Shown here piece by piece: positions 54,615-63,894 of a stretch of 64,000 nt of DNA (position 1 is its first letter; every line of letters starts with the position of its first letter). The notes beneath the pieces were generated by a model. That model saw only the letters and a program-made list of their open reading frames with translations. It was not told where the DNA came from and did no database searches. Both the position numbers and the translations under genes were made by a program. Where the stretch lies: positions 186,001-250,000 of the forward strand of contig JAQYTG010000018.1 of the NCBI GenBank assembly GCA_028724905.1. Reading direction: 5' to 3'. This stretch comes from Actinomycetaceae bacterium. Its GTDB lineage: Bacteria > Actinomycetota > Actinomycetes > Actinomycetales > Actinomycetaceae.

Positions 54615-56333
54615 TCATGTAATGCTTGCTGGTCGCATCGGTGCGGGCCGCAGCTGAGCACGCACCTGCGGCTGCATAATGTCTGCAGCGGGGCGGCCGG
54701 AGCGCAACAGCCGAGCCATTGCCACCATATCGGGCTTGATCGTCTCGTAAAAATGCTTATACCCCGCGCATAGGTAATTGAGTGCGTGCTCAGGTTTCCC
54801 AGCCGCGGGATTTCCACTGTCGGCAGCGGGCTCGCTCTCAGCAGGCACGGCCACAAACCGATCTTTCGGGCAGCCACCATTGCAAAAGCGGCGAACTGAG
54901 CATGCCCTGCACTGCTCGGGCAGCTGCGCATTTTTCTTCTTGGCAAATTCGCGCATCCGCGCAGTATTGACCAGCTCCTGGAACGTGTGCTGCGCAGAAT
55001 CTGGCGCAGAGCAATCCCCACTATCGGCTGCATTGGCACCGCCGACGCCTAGACCAGCGCCACCAATACCTAGGTCAGCACCACGTTCCTGATCGCCCCC
55101 AGAGTTACCAGCCACTCCGGCAGCCACATTACCTAGCAGCCACTCAGGCTCCACCCAGTGATCGCAGGCGTAGACGTCTCCGTTGAACTCCATAGCCAAG
55201 TTGTTGCCACATTCGGGTGCGTGTACGCACACGCTAGCTTGCCCAAACATAGCCGCCAGCGCCGCGTCAAAATCCTGTACGAACATCCGCCCTACGTCAG
55301 CCTTGATCCACTCGTCGAATACTTCACACAGAAAATTCCCGTAGGCTCTCGGATCTACACTCCGCGAGGTGACGGCGCTGCCACGTTGCCGATAGAGCAG
55401 CGCCCCGCGATTGTTGTGAGTGTGCTCTGGAGCACCCGTTCCTGCTGCCACGCGCATTTTCTCCACGGCGCACTCTCCCGCTGCCGTGCACATCTGCCCT
55501 GCCGCGTCTCGTCCTCTTGCTTCGCCGTGCCCTTCCGCGTCGTGCTCCTCTGCCGCGTCGGTCTCCCTCGCTGGGCTGCGCCAACCTCTCTCCGCCTGTG
55601 CGAGATCTGCCTCCTCCACGCGCTCGACAATCGGAATGAACTGAATAAACTCAGCACCGAGCGTATCTCGGAAGTAACGATATACCTCTCGCGGATAATC
55701 TTGGTTGGCCGCGTGCACGGTGCACAGGATATTGCATCGTACACCGGCTTCGCGCAGCAGCTCCCATCCGCGCACCACCTGGTCATGGCTTCCTCGCCCC
55801 GCCCGATTCACGCGGAAACGGTTGTGCATCGAGGCCGGTCCATCAATGGAGATCCCCACAAGGAAATCGTGCTGTGCAAAGAAATCAGCCCACTGTTTCG
55901 TTATCAACGTGCCGTTGGTCTGGATCGCGTGGTGGATGGTTTGCGTCGGCCGGCGCAGTTGCTGTGCTCTATCCACGGCGCGAGCAAAGAAGTCGATGCC
56001 GCGTAAGGTAGGCTCACCTCCCTGCCACAAAAATGTGACGTCACCATCTGGATGTGCGTCCAAGAACGCGCGAATATAACTCTCCAGTACCTCGTCACTC
56101 ATCTGCTGGGTCCGTTGATTGTAGAGCAGTTCTTTAGAGAGGAAAAAGCAGTATGAACAGTCGAGGTTGCACGCTGAACCTGTGGGTTTCGTGACGACGG
56201 AGAGCGGCACATGACGAGGAGTGCTTCTCCCTTGGCGCACCTTGTGAGACGTATTTGCGCTTTCACCAGCACGCCGATAGGTCTGCTTAGTTTCTCCTCC
56301 TACACGTATCCCTGCCGATGGCTCGATCTCCAT
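54615..56333 (-). CDS. Anaerobic sulfatase-maturating radical SAM enzyme (anSME-like)
   Basis: anSMEs turn the active-site Cys or Ser of sulfatases into formylglycine without oxygen. The 572-residue protein has the radical SAM motif Cys55-Cys59-Cys62 (CNLDCSYCFF), WQGGEPTLRG, SIDGPASMHNRFR, and a C-terminal SPASM region with many cysteines (CGNNLAMEFNGDVYACDHW; CRACSVRRFCNGGCPKDRF). Typical enzymes are near 400 residues; the excess lies in two low-complexity insertions at about 245-320 (Ala, Glu, Gly) and 405-447 (Gly, Ala, Asp). ATG 56333 has GGGAGG 6 bases upstream. A cysteine-type sulfatase lies 1.6 kb away, which fixes the role. Confidence 0.92.
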   Translation of the reverse strand: MEIEPSAGIRVGGETKQTYRRAGESANTSHKVRQGRSTPRHVPLSVVTKPTGSACNLDCSYCFFLSKELLYNQRTQQMSDEVLESYIRAFLDAHPDGDVTFLWQGGEPTLRGIDFFARAVDRAQQLRRPTQTIHHAIQTNGTLITKQWADFFAQHDFLVGISIDGPASMHNRFRVNRAGRGSHDQVVRGWELLREAGVRCNILCTVHAANQDYPREVYRYFRDTLGAEFIQFIPIVERVEEADLAQAERGWRSPARETDAAEEHDAEGHGEARGRDAAGQMCTAAGECAVEKMRVAAGTGAPEHTHNNRGALLYRQRGSAVTSRSVDPRAYGNFLCEVFDEWIKADVGRMFVQDFDAALAAMFGQASVCVHAPECGNNLAMEFNGDVYACDHWVEPEWLLGNVAAGVAGNSGGDQERGADLGIGGAGLGVGGANAADSGDCSAPDSAQHTFQELVNTARMREFAKKKNAQLPEQCRACSVRRFCNGGCPKDRFVAVPAESEPAADSGNPAAGKPEHALNYLCAGYKHFYETIKPDMVAMARLLRSGRPAADIMQPQVRAQLRPAPMRPASIT

Positions 56334-56775
56334 GCGTATCCTCCCTCTTGCCCACGCTGCTAGCGCGCTCATTTCTATGCTAGTGCTGAGGCCAGCTTAA
56401 AACCCCGATGTAAGACCCCGATGCGCCCGCTACCGATCTCACAATTCACAGATCTCACCGCCCGCATTAAATATCCCTGCCGCTCAACAATTAGTACTTG
56501 AGCAATACATACCAGCCGAACGATCCTCGTCTGTACCAATAATGAGTTACGCACTAATATCGTCGCCTATTCACGTCACTTATTCACATCGCCTATTCGA
56601 TAAGTCGCCGCTCAACAATGATCAACGCCAACGCTAGCAATCAGCATCTAGGGCAATGAGTAGCTCTCGCCGAGAACCGAACTCACACTCACCATCTGTT
56701 AGGAACAGCATCTTTACTATCATCTTTGCTATCACTACCGGAAATCAACGTCCAGACCAACGAACAGCTCCTGCT
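56334..56775. other. 442-base gene-free stretch between ROK and maturase genes
   Basis: No coding frame is convincing. It holds a 13-bp tandem duplication (56402-56427), scattered repeated words (CCGCTCAACAAT near 56471 and 56610; CGCCTATTC near 56566 and 56589) and presumably the maturase promoter. The size of the gap suggests the maturase is transcribed separately from the sulfatase. Confidence 0.6.
56402..56427. repeat. 13-bp tandem duplication
   Basis: ACCCCGATGTAAG (56402-56414) is followed by ACCCCGATGCGCC (56415-56427); the first nine bases are identical. Confidence 0.7.
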
Positions 56776-57921
56776 TTAGACTGTCTCAGCGTCGTCACCG
56801 AAGTTCTCTTCATCAACGGCATAGTTCGCAGCCAAAGCCGCGCCCAAAGCCGAGCCGAGTTTCCCGAGGCTCGCTTTTTGAACCGTCACAATTTTGTGAA
56901 ACATCGGAGAGAGCGCCTCCACGATGGCTGTGCGTAGCATCTGAGGAAAATCTGGAATAGCATCCACCACATCCCCAGCACACAGCACCACCTGAGGACT
57001 AGTCGTGAGCACCACCGAAGCCAGCACGCTGCCCACCATCCCTAGAGCACGCTCAAGGGCATGGCAAGCACGGGCATCACGGCGGGCATAAGCCTCGCCC
57101 AACTGGGCAAGATTATGGACGCCTGCAGCTTCGCACAGAGCTCCAGATGAGGCTACGGTTTCCAGGCATCCGTTGCCACCGCAATAGCACTGGGTGTCGA
57201 GTTCACTCACCTGCACGTGCCCTAGCTCCCCTGCATAGCCGGCTTGGCCGTGCGTGATCTGATCGGCGATCACCACGCAGCATCCCAGACCTGCACCAAA
57301 GCGCACGTACACGTGGCTCCCATATCCTTTGCTCGCTCCCCAGCTGTTCTCACCAATCGCAGCCAGGCGCACAGTATTTTCCACCAAAGTAGGAGCGTTC
57401 CAGCGCTGTTCAATGAGGGTGCGAACTTCACTGAGGACGCGCTCATACTCAGGGGGATTCGTCGTGAGCGGCACCGGAATGCCCACGCCGACTTTGGAAA
57501 TGTGCTGCATCTGCACGTGGCGGCTCTCTGCAGCGCTGTAGAGCATATCGCTGATACGTTTCAGCGGCTCATGCCACCCCTGAAAATCCTCAATGTCAAG
57601 TGATGCCGTAGCCACAACGTCGTAATGCCGGTTCAGCACCACTGCGCAGCAACTGGAGCGAGAGATTTCAATCCCCACCCGATACCCGACGTCGCTGTTG
57701 AAATGCAACCGTTCTACAGGGCGTCCACGCGAGCCGGCGAGCTCTTTCACTGAGGAGATGAATGAACCTTCGGCGGCTATCTCATCAATCGCCCGTCCCA
57801 GCGAGGTGCGGGAGACGTCGAGCCATTCACACAATTCTTGGCGCGCGGCGTCACCCACGGCCAGCTCTCCGATCACCAGATCGCTGAGCCGTGGGCGAGG
57901 CGGGCGCATCACGTAGTCCAT
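56776..57921 (-). CDS. ROK-family transcriptional regulator
   Basis: 381 residues with an N-terminal winged helix (about 25-55, ELCEWLDVSRTSLGRAID) and a ROK sugar-kinase-like domain: VGIEISRSSCCAVVLN, the loop GYAGELGHVQV and zinc motif CYCGGNGCLETVAS. Such proteins are usually repressors released by a sugar or sugar phosphate. It lies 20 bases after the sulfatase stop on the same strand, so it is likely cotranscribed with the transporter and sulfatase and controls them. ATG 57921 has only a weak ribosome site. The kinase-type DxGxT loop at the domain start is degenerate (EISRSSC), which favours a regulator without kinase activity. Confidence 0.88.
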   Translation of the reverse strand: MDYVMRPPRPRLSDLVIGELAVGDAARQELCEWLDVSRTSLGRAIDEIAAEGSFISSVKELAGSRGRPVERLHFNSDVGYRVGIEISRSSCCAVVLNRHYDVVATASLDIEDFQGWHEPLKRISDMLYSAAESRHVQMQHISKVGVGIPVPLTTNPPEYERVLSEVRTLIEQRWNAPTLVENTVRLAAIGENSWGASKGYGSHVYVRFGAGLGCCVVIADQITHGQAGYAGELGHVQVSELDTQCYCGGNGCLETVASSGALCEAAGVHNLAQLGEAYARRDARACHALERALGMVGSVLASVVLTTSPQVVLCAGDVVDAIPDFPQMLRTAIVEALSPMFHKIVTVQKASLGKLGSALGAALAANYAVDEENFGDDAETV

Positions 57922-57941
57922 ATAGCAGCTACAACTTACCG

Positions 57942-59480
57942 CTAGTCGAATGCCACTTCGTCGAGGTCTGAACGCGCCGTATTGACGAGTGGAACGTCGA
58001 AATTAACCATCGCCGCCATCCACTTAGCAAAGGAGTGATCTCCTCGCTGACGTAGCTGCCGATACAGCTCGGTGGCGAGGTCTCGGCGTATATCATCGTA
58101 AACTGGCACGGTGTAAACGTTGTTGATCTCCCCTGGATCTTTGCGTAGATCGTAGAGCTCATTGATGGATTCCGGCGAGATGATGAGCTTGTAGTCTCGC
58201 GTGCGAATCATGCGCTGTTGCAGCGGGAAATGATGCCCGTGGAATTCACACACGATATTTTCGCGCCAGTCAGGCACTTCTTCGCCTCGGGTGAGATCGA
58301 CGATAGAGCGGCCATCTTGCACGAGGCTAGTATCAAGGCCTGCCACATCGAGAATAGTGGCTGGAATATCGAGAATTGACACAAACGCATCCGACTGCCC
58401 CACGGTGGAGACCCCTGGGATATGGGCGATGAACGGCACCCGATAGATGTCGTCATACATGGCTGGGCCTTTGTCGTTCAGACGATGAGAGCCAGTGAAT
58501 TCGCCGTGATCGGCGCTGAAAAACACTGCCGTATCATCGAGAATTCCCAGCTCTTGCGCCACATCCATAATGCGTCCGATCTCAAAATCAATCATCGACA
58601 CATAGCCCCAGTACACGGCGATGAGCTTCTTCCATTGCTCCACGCTGAAATCGGATGTAGACCAGTATGTGGCGTAATTTTGCTGCACCTGTGGCTTTCC
58701 GATGAGCGAATCTGCGAAGTTGTCTGGCAGCTCCACCACGTCAGGATCAATGAGGTCGAACCATTCGTCGGGCAGGAAGTAAGGCAAATGCGGCCCAAAG
58801 AAATGTACTTCCAAGTTGAACGGCTGCTTGTGATCTTTCCAATCCGCTGCATATTCGCGCAATTTCTCGATAGCTCGATCCGCCAGGAACCGCTCAAATG
58901 TGGCTTCTTCTGGTTGATAGAGCCGCGCCGCGATGATGTGCCCATCGCGGTTGCCAGGGAGCTTTCCGCGGTACACATCGTGGGCGCGCACCGGAGGTAG
59001 ATTGTTCTCTTCCAGCCAGGCTACGTACTTTTCGTTCGCCACCGGATTTTCGGCGCCCCAGTAGGAATCGTCGTCCATGCCAAATTTATCTGGCAGATTC
59101 CTACCGCAGTGGTATTTACCCACAATGCCGACGTTGTATCCGTGATCGCGCAACTCTTGGGTGTACGTCCACGAACCCAGCGGAATCGCCGTCTGATAGG
59201 CGATATTCCACTCGTCGTTGGCCACCACTTTGTGTCGGAATGGAAATTTCCCCGTCAGCAGTGAGGAGCGCGCCGGAGTGCAGATCGCCGTCGGCGTATA
59301 AGCGTTGGTAAAGGCAAAACCATTATTGCCCATACGATCCAGATTCGGGGTGTGTACATAGGGATTGCCGAGGCACCCAATCGTGTCGATGCGATGCTGA
59401 TCGGTCATAATGTTGAGGATGTTGCGCACGTTGTCTGGGATAGTGCGCTCCTTGGCAGGTGCCGCGTTTTCTTGCTGCAT
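57942..59480 (-). CDS. Type I sulfatase (cysteine-type, cytoplasmic)
   Basis: 512 residues in the alkaline-phosphatase-like sulfatase family. The formylglycine signature is ICTPARSSLLTG with Cys67, Pro69 and Arg71 intact. Also seen are ILNIMTDQHRIDTIGC near the N-terminus, VGKYHCGR, the metal-binding FFSADHGEFTGSHRL and a C-terminal YDLRKDPGEINN. There is no signal peptide, so it should act in the cytosol on an imported sulfated substrate. The sulfated compound cannot be named; sugars or choline sulfate-like molecules are both possible, the transporter next door favours a sugar. ATG 59480 has AAGGAG. It is 36 bases after the transporter stop. Confidence 0.92.
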   Translation of the reverse strand: MQQENAAPAKERTIPDNVRNILNIMTDQHRIDTIGCLGNPYVHTPNLDRMGNNGFAFTNAYTPTAICTPARSSLLTGKFPFRHKVVANDEWNIAYQTAIPLGSWTYTQELRDHGYNVGIVGKYHCGRNLPDKFGMDDDSYWGAENPVANEKYVAWLEENNLPPVRAHDVYRGKLPGNRDGHIIAARLYQPEEATFERFLADRAIEKLREYAADWKDHKQPFNLEVHFFGPHLPYFLPDEWFDLIDPDVVELPDNFADSLIGKPQVQQNYATYWSTSDFSVEQWKKLIAVYWGYVSMIDFEIGRIMDVAQELGILDDTAVFFSADHGEFTGSHRLNDKGPAMYDDIYRVPFIAHIPGVSTVGQSDAFVSILDIPATILDVAGLDTSLVQDGRSIVDLTRGEEVPDWRENIVCEFHGHHFPLQQRMIRTRDYKLIISPESINELYDLRKDPGEINNVYTVPVYDDIRRDLATELYRQLRQRGDHSFAKWMAAMVNFDVPLVNTARSDLDEVAFD

Positions 59481-59516
59481 TTTTTCTCCTTTGAAAATTG
59501 CTGTCCTGTTGTGTGC

Positions 59517-60956
59517 TTAGTTGCCCATGTCCTCTAGGCTCTTTCCGGCCGTCTCTTTGACGAAAGCACCCGTGAAGATCACGGCAAGCACTCCGAAGAC
59601 GAAGAAAATCCAGTAGATTCCAGCTGGCGACCACGCCACCAAGAACGGGAAGAGCAAGACCACAATAAAGTTCACGAAGAAGTCTGTACCCGATGCAATC
59701 GACATCGCACCGCCGCGAATCTCATTGGGGAACATTTCACCCATCATAATCGAGAAGACCGGTCCCCATGACGATGTAAACCCAAGCAGGAAGAGGCACA
59801 GCGCACCCACAGCGAGCCAGCCGAGCACCGGAGCTTGAGTGAGATCCACGCCGTCATCTGTGCGCGGAGCGATGGTGAAGACGGTGGCGACGATACCGAG
59901 TGCAATAAAGATCAACCCTCCCCCGTACATCAACATACGTTTACGTCCCACACGATCGACGAGCAAGATACCGGCGGTGACGCCAACGATCTTGAACACC
60001 GAAAGAATCAGCGTCTGCTGGAAGCTGGAGTCTTCGCTAAAGCCCACCGTCTGAAAGAGCATATTGGAGTAGAAGAAAATACCGTTGGTGCCGGTGAGCT
60101 GCTGGAAAGCAGCGATCGCTGCACCGACAAACACCAGTCCACGCCACTTAGAGCGCATGATTTGAACGATGCCCATTTTGGCGAGTTCGACGGCTGCAAA
60201 CGAGGCTCGAATAGCGTTCACTGAAGCATCCAGATCGCGCTCAGCGCTGACTTTTCCAAGAATCTCTTTGGCTTCGGCGTCACGCCCAACAGAGATGAGG
60301 TAGCGCGGAGATTCGGGGATGATTGCCGTGAGAATGATAAAGGCAAGAGCTGGGATGAGCAGGCACAAAAACATCCACTGCCAGGCTTTCAGCCCCAAAG
60401 CCAGCACCGCATCGGAGCTGCCGGCTGCTTTCGAGACGCTGAAGTTAATGATGGCGGCGAAGAGAAGACCCAGAATAATGGCGAGCTGGCGGAAGCCGAT
60501 GAGGCGCCCGCGAATATCTGCTGGAGCAATTTCAGCGACGTATCCAGGGGCAACTGTCGTGGCCGCGCCGAAGCCAATACCGCCGACGACGCGGCAGAAA
60601 ATCAAGAAAAAGTAGCCGCCTAACACCGGAGAAAACGCACCGAAAACAGCTTCAAAAAGCAGGAATGGCCCCACCAGCATCAGCGTGGTTTTGCGCCCGA
60701 TTCTATCGGAGATGCGTCCGGCGAAAATCGCTCCGATAAAGCCGCCGATAATGCCAGCCGCTCCGGCTAAACCAGCGGCCACCGGCCCCAGCTCGAAATC
60801 AGAGCCCACGGCTGCAATGGCACCGTTGAGCACCATTCCCTCAAACCCGTAAAAGAATGGGCCGAGAGTAGCGATCAAAGCATAGAGCGTGGCTCGCCGC
60901 CGCGCTTGTACCTGTATCAAACTCAGTTGCGATGTATCTGTCTTGACGGTCGGCAT
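59517..60956 (-). CDS. Sugar porter, major facilitator superfamily
   Basis: 479 residues with 12 predicted membrane helices and the sugar porter signatures: RISDRIGRKTTLML in the first half, GFGAATTVAPGYVAEIAP and IPESPRYLISVGR before the central loop, QQLTGTNGIFFYSN in helix 7, and DRVGRKRMLMYGG in the second half. It should import a sugar by proton symport. ATG 60956 has AGGAGG 6-7 bases upstream; the frame to 61019 is not needed. First gene of the transporter-sulfatase-ROK operon; an AT-rich region with a possible promoter lies 110-150 bases upstream. Confidence 0.92.
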   Translation of the reverse strand: MPTVKTDTSQLSLIQVQARRRATLYALIATLGPFFYGFEGMVLNGAIAAVGSDFELGPVAAGLAGAAGIIGGFIGAIFAGRISDRIGRKTTLMLVGPFLLFEAVFGAFSPVLGGYFFLIFCRVVGGIGFGAATTVAPGYVAEIAPADIRGRLIGFRQLAIILGLLFAAIINFSVSKAAGSSDAVLALGLKAWQWMFLCLLIPALAFIILTAIIPESPRYLISVGRDAEAKEILGKVSAERDLDASVNAIRASFAAVELAKMGIVQIMRSKWRGLVFVGAAIAAFQQLTGTNGIFFYSNMLFQTVGFSEDSSFQQTLILSVFKIVGVTAGILLVDRVGRKRMLMYGGGLIFIALGIVATVFTIAPRTDDGVDLTQAPVLGWLAVGALCLFLLGFTSSWGPVFSIMMGEMFPNEIRGGAMSIASGTDFFVNFIVVLLFPFLVAWSPAGIYWIFFVFGVLAVIFTGAFVKETAGKSLEDMGN

Positions 60957-61069
60957 TATTTTCCTCCTTGAACTGCCGAGTGCACGTGGAACAGCGCTTG
61001 GAACCACGAGAGTGTGCATCCACCAACGCGCTTGGCGGGCGCTGGTGTCATTCTAGGAAAGAGGAATAA

Positions 61070-61110
61070 TGCCCAACTTTTTGGATATATAACAGTTTAG
61101 TAACGATATC
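61070..61110 (-). promoter_or_regulatory. AT-rich candidate control region of the sulfatase operon
   Basis: The minus strand here reads GATATCGTTACTAAACTG and then TTATATATCC. It is the only clearly AT-rich part of the 209-base gap and includes a TATAT -10-like element. A ROK operator could be here, but no exact consensus was recognised. Confidence 0.3.
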
Positions 61111-61180
61111 TGTGCTGGTGTGACGGTACACACGCAGCGTCGGTGCGAGAGCAGTGACGTCAATCGTTCGCAGTGACGCG

Positions 61181-61204
61181 CAGACACACAGACACACAGA
61201 CACA
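61181..61204. repeat. 8-bp microsatellite (three units)
   Basis: CAGACACA is repeated three times without change (61181-61204) and is followed by CAGCAG. It lies between the sugar porter and pdtaR, just beyond the pdtaR stop. Confidence 0.9.
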
Positions 61205-61228
61205 CAGCAGTGTGCTGCTATGCCACCA

Positions 61229-61864
61229 CTACCCCATCTGCTCAATCACGGCGTCTGCCACTTCGCGCATGGTGAGTCGGCGATCCATTGAAGTCTTTTG
61301 AATCCAGCGGAATGCCTCTGGTTCCGTAAAGCCCATCTTCTCCTGCAGCAATCCTTTAGCGCGATCCACTACTTTACGGGTGCCGAATTTATCTGCCAAC
61401 CCCTGCACTTCTTTTTCCAAGGAGAGGATCTCTTCGTTGCGCGAGATCGCAATTTCAATAGCAGGGATGAGGTTGCTCGGAGTGAACGGTTTGACGACGT
61501 AGGCCATCGCCCCAGCATCTCGCGCGCGAGCCACCAGATCATCTTGGGAATACGCCGTCAGCATCACGATGGCACAGCGGCGCTCTTGCAGAATCTGCTC
61601 TGCGGCTGTGATGCCATCCATACCTGGCATTTTTACATCCATCACGATCAATGCCGGTTTCAGCTCCCGCGCTTGGGCAATGCCCTCTTCTCCGCTCGCA
61701 GCTTCCCCCACCACAGTAAAGCCAGCATCTTCCAAGGTCTCCACAATGTCGAGACGGATCAGCGCCTCGTCTTCCACGACGAGGGTGCGTACAGCGCTGC
61801 GATCAGTTGAATCCGCGAGCTTCTCTGGCCGGAATTCGGGGTCATCAGATGTTTGAACAGCCAT
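61229..61864 (-). CDS. pdtaR: PdtaR-type ANTAR response regulator
   Basis: About 211 residues: a receiver domain (VVEDEALIRLDIVETL, phospho-Asp in LIVMDVKMPGMDG, Lys in YVVKPFTPSNL) joined by a helix to an ANTAR RNA-binding domain (VVDRAKGLLQEKMGFTEPEA, then RRLTMREVADAVIE). PdtaR (Rv1626) works with the kinase PdtaS and binds RNA hairpins to prevent termination. The kinase gene is not in the window. Neighbouring pyk matches the mycobacterial region. ATG 61864 follows GGGA by 6 bases; ATG 61867 and 61876 are alternatives. Confidence 0.94.
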   Translation of the reverse strand: MAVQTSDDPEFRPEKLADSTDRSAVRTLVVEDEALIRLDIVETLEDAGFTVVGEAASGEEGIAQARELKPALIVMDVKMPGMDGITAAEQILQERRCAIVMLTAYSQDDLVARARDAGAMAYVVKPFTPSNLIPAIEIAISRNEEILSLEKEVQGLADKFGTRKVVDRAKGLLQEKMGFTEPEAFRWIQKTSMDRRLTMREVADAVIEQMG

Positions 61865-62200
61865 CATTAGTCCCATCTTGATTAGTTGTGATTAGTTCTT
61901 CGCTTGTACAATTGCCGCAAAGCACATCGGCATGGCGGGGCAAAGCATAGGTTACCACGCAGAGCTGGGCAAATAGAAAAATAACAACACCAGCCCGACA
62001 GTAGTGCACTCACGAGGGACGATTCACAGGCGCGGGCACACCTGCTCAATGTGCCATGCATGCCTGTAACGCCGAAGCCAAAGCCGAGTATTTCTAGGGA
62101 AAACTCGCAAAAGCATCGAAAGAGAGCCCACCCGTGAAAAGACATTGACCACGCAGGCACCCCGCCGGCGCGCAGGGAGTCAGATGTGCAGATAATCAGC
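61865..62200. other. Gene-free stretch between pdtaR and tRNA-Leu
   Basis: About 330 bases with no convincing gene. It should contain the pdtaR promoter and the tRNA-Leu transcript end. A GC-rich segment near 62160-62180 follows the tRNA 3' end on the minus strand, but no clean stem was found. Confidence 0.55.
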
Positions 62201-62203
62201 TGG

Positions 62204-62286
62204 TGCTCCGAGAGGGACTCGAACCCTCACGCTTTGTGGGCGCAGCATTTTGAGTGCTGTGTGTCTACCAATTCCACCATCGGAGC
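62204..62286 (-). tRNA. tRNA-Leu (anticodon CAA)
   Basis: An 83-base class II tRNA on the minus strand. Acceptor GCTCCGA pairs with TCGGAGC before discriminator A; CCA is encoded at 62201-62203. The anticodon stem-loop is CAGCA-CTCAAAA-TGCTG with anticodon CAA, followed by a long variable arm and T-loop TTCGAGT. Confidence 0.95.
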
Positions 62287-62442
62287 GAACACTGGTTAAG
62301 TGTATAAGGTTGAGCGACGAGCTACAAATTCACACTCTCTGTAGAAGACGCCGCGCGCTATGTGAGATAACATCTCTAGCTCCTGGAACGCATAATGGCC
62401 ACTTAGCCGAATACACAGGAGTTAGCTGGATACACACGGCAG

Positions 62443-63894
62443 CTACCCCATGAAAGCGTGCTCGATCAGCTGCGAGCGAGTGAACGTCTCCCCCATCTTA
62501 TGCACACGGATAGTGTTCGTTGAACCGACTTTACCTGCTGGCATCCCGCAGATAATCACAACCCGATCGCCGTCAAGTGCCAGATCGTGATCGCGCAAGA
62601 GTACATCTACCTGGTTCACCATATCGTCGGTGTGCTCCACTTTGTCTGAGAGCATCGTCCGCACACCCCACACCAGCGCCAGCTGCTGGCGTACATCCTC
62701 ACTAGGAGTAAATACAACTAGCGGAATGCGCGGACGCAGCCGCGCCATACGCCGAGCGGTCGTGCCGGATTGGGTAAAGACCGCAATATATTTCACACCG
62801 AGCTGATCGCCAATCTCCATAGCCGCCCGCGTAATCACACCATTGCGGGTACGATGCAAGTTGCTGATCTTCGGAATCGCAGCCAGATCGTGCTCTTCCG
62901 TGTACTCGATGATAGAGGCCATCGTCTCGACGCACCTCACTGGATACTTCCCCACCGACGTCTCTCCAGAGAGCATCACGGCATCCGCGCCATCGAGAAT
63001 GGCATTTGCGCAGTCGCTCGTCTCAGCTCTGGTAGGTGTGGGGGCATTAATCATCGAATCAAGTACCTGGGTGGCCACAATCACTGGCTTCGAGTGACGG
63101 CGAGCAATGTTGATCGCGTTCTTCTGCACAATCGGCACCTGCTGTAGTGGCAGCTCCACGCCCAGATCCCCACGCGCCACCATGATGCCGTCAAAGACGT
63201 CCACAATCTCTTCTAGTACCGTCACCGCCTGTGGCTTTTCAATTTTCGCAATCACGGGCACAGTGCGCCCCACCGAGTCCATGACGGTGTGCACATCGCG
63301 GACGTCCTCAGGGGAACGCACAAAAGAAAGTGCCACCAGATCGCAGCCGTATTGCAAACCCCATTCAAGATCAACGCGATCTTTTTCAGAAAGAGCTGGC
63401 ACGCTCACTGCCACGCCAGGCAGATTCACACCTTTGTGATCGCTCACCTGCCCACCGATCACCACTTCGGTCGTCACTCGAGGGCCATCCACAGAAAGCA
63501 CTCGCACCTGCACTTTACCGTCGTCAATCAGGATAATGTCGCCAGGGCGCGCATCATGTGGCAACCCTTTGTGGGTGGTAGATACGAGTTCTTTGGTGCC
63601 AGGTACATCTTCGGTCGTAATAGTGAAAACGTCCCCAGGGCTGAGCAACACCGGCCCCTCGGCGAATGTACCGAGACGGATTTTAGGCCCCTGTAGATCT
63701 ATGAGCACCGCCACTGGTTCATTGAGTTCTGCGGAGGCTTCCCGCACCCAGTCAATGCGCTGCTCATGCTCTTCATGCGTGCCGTGTGAGGCGTTAATAC
63801 GCGCCACGTTCATGCCGGCTTTCACCAAGTCTACAATTTTCTCTTTGGTACCGACGGCCGGCCCCAGGGTACATACGATTTTCGCTCTACGCAT
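62443..63894 (-). CDS. pyk: Pyruvate kinase
   Basis: Pyruvate kinase makes ATP and pyruvate from phosphoenolpyruvate. 483 residues: AKIVCTLGPAVGTKE and MNVARINASHGTHEEH at the N-terminus, the active-site signature IAKIEKPQAVTVLEEIV, VARGDLGVELPLQQVP, TRAETSDCANAILDGADAVM, and a C-terminal regulatory domain. ATG 63894 has no Shine-Dalgarno sequence, so it may be leaderless. The remaining 106 bases to the window end are its upstream region; no gene is seen in them. Confidence 0.97.
   Translation of the reverse strand: MRRAKIVCTLGPAVGTKEKIVDLVKAGMNVARINASHGTHEEHEQRIDWVREASAELNEPVAVLIDLQGPKIRLGTFAEGPVLLSPGDVFTITTEDVPGTKELVSTTHKGLPHDARPGDIILIDDGKVQVRVLSVDGPRVTTEVVIGGQVSDHKGVNLPGVAVSVPALSEKDRVDLEWGLQYGCDLVALSFVRSPEDVRDVHTVMDSVGRTVPVIAKIEKPQAVTVLEEIVDVFDGIMVARGDLGVELPLQQVPIVQKNAINIARRHSKPVIVATQVLDSMINAPTPTRAETSDCANAILDGADAVMLSGETSVGKYPVRCVETMASIIEYTEEHDLAAIPKISNLHRTRNGVITRAAMEIGDQLGVKYIAVFTQSGTTARRMARLRPRIPLVVFTPSEDVRQQLALVWGVRTMLSDKVEHTDDMVNQVDVLLRDHDLALDGDRVVIICGMPAGKVGSTNTIRVHKMGETFTRSQLIEHAFMG

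Noticed and set aside
55158..56006. Plus-strand reading frame (282 codons) opposite the sulfatase maturase
   Set aside because: Antisense to a gene with intact radical SAM motifs; no recognisable domain and no ribosome site.
56656..56937. Plus-strand frame of 93 codons in the ROK-maturase gap
   Set aside because: Overlaps the 3' end of the ROK gene on the other strand and has no ribosome site or recognisable product.
54478..61228. Genomic island with integrase or IS ends around the sulfatase locus
   Set aside because: No transposase, integrase, tRNA-linked direct repeats or terminal inverted repeats were seen, and composition looks like the neighbours. Acquisition remains possible but unsupported.
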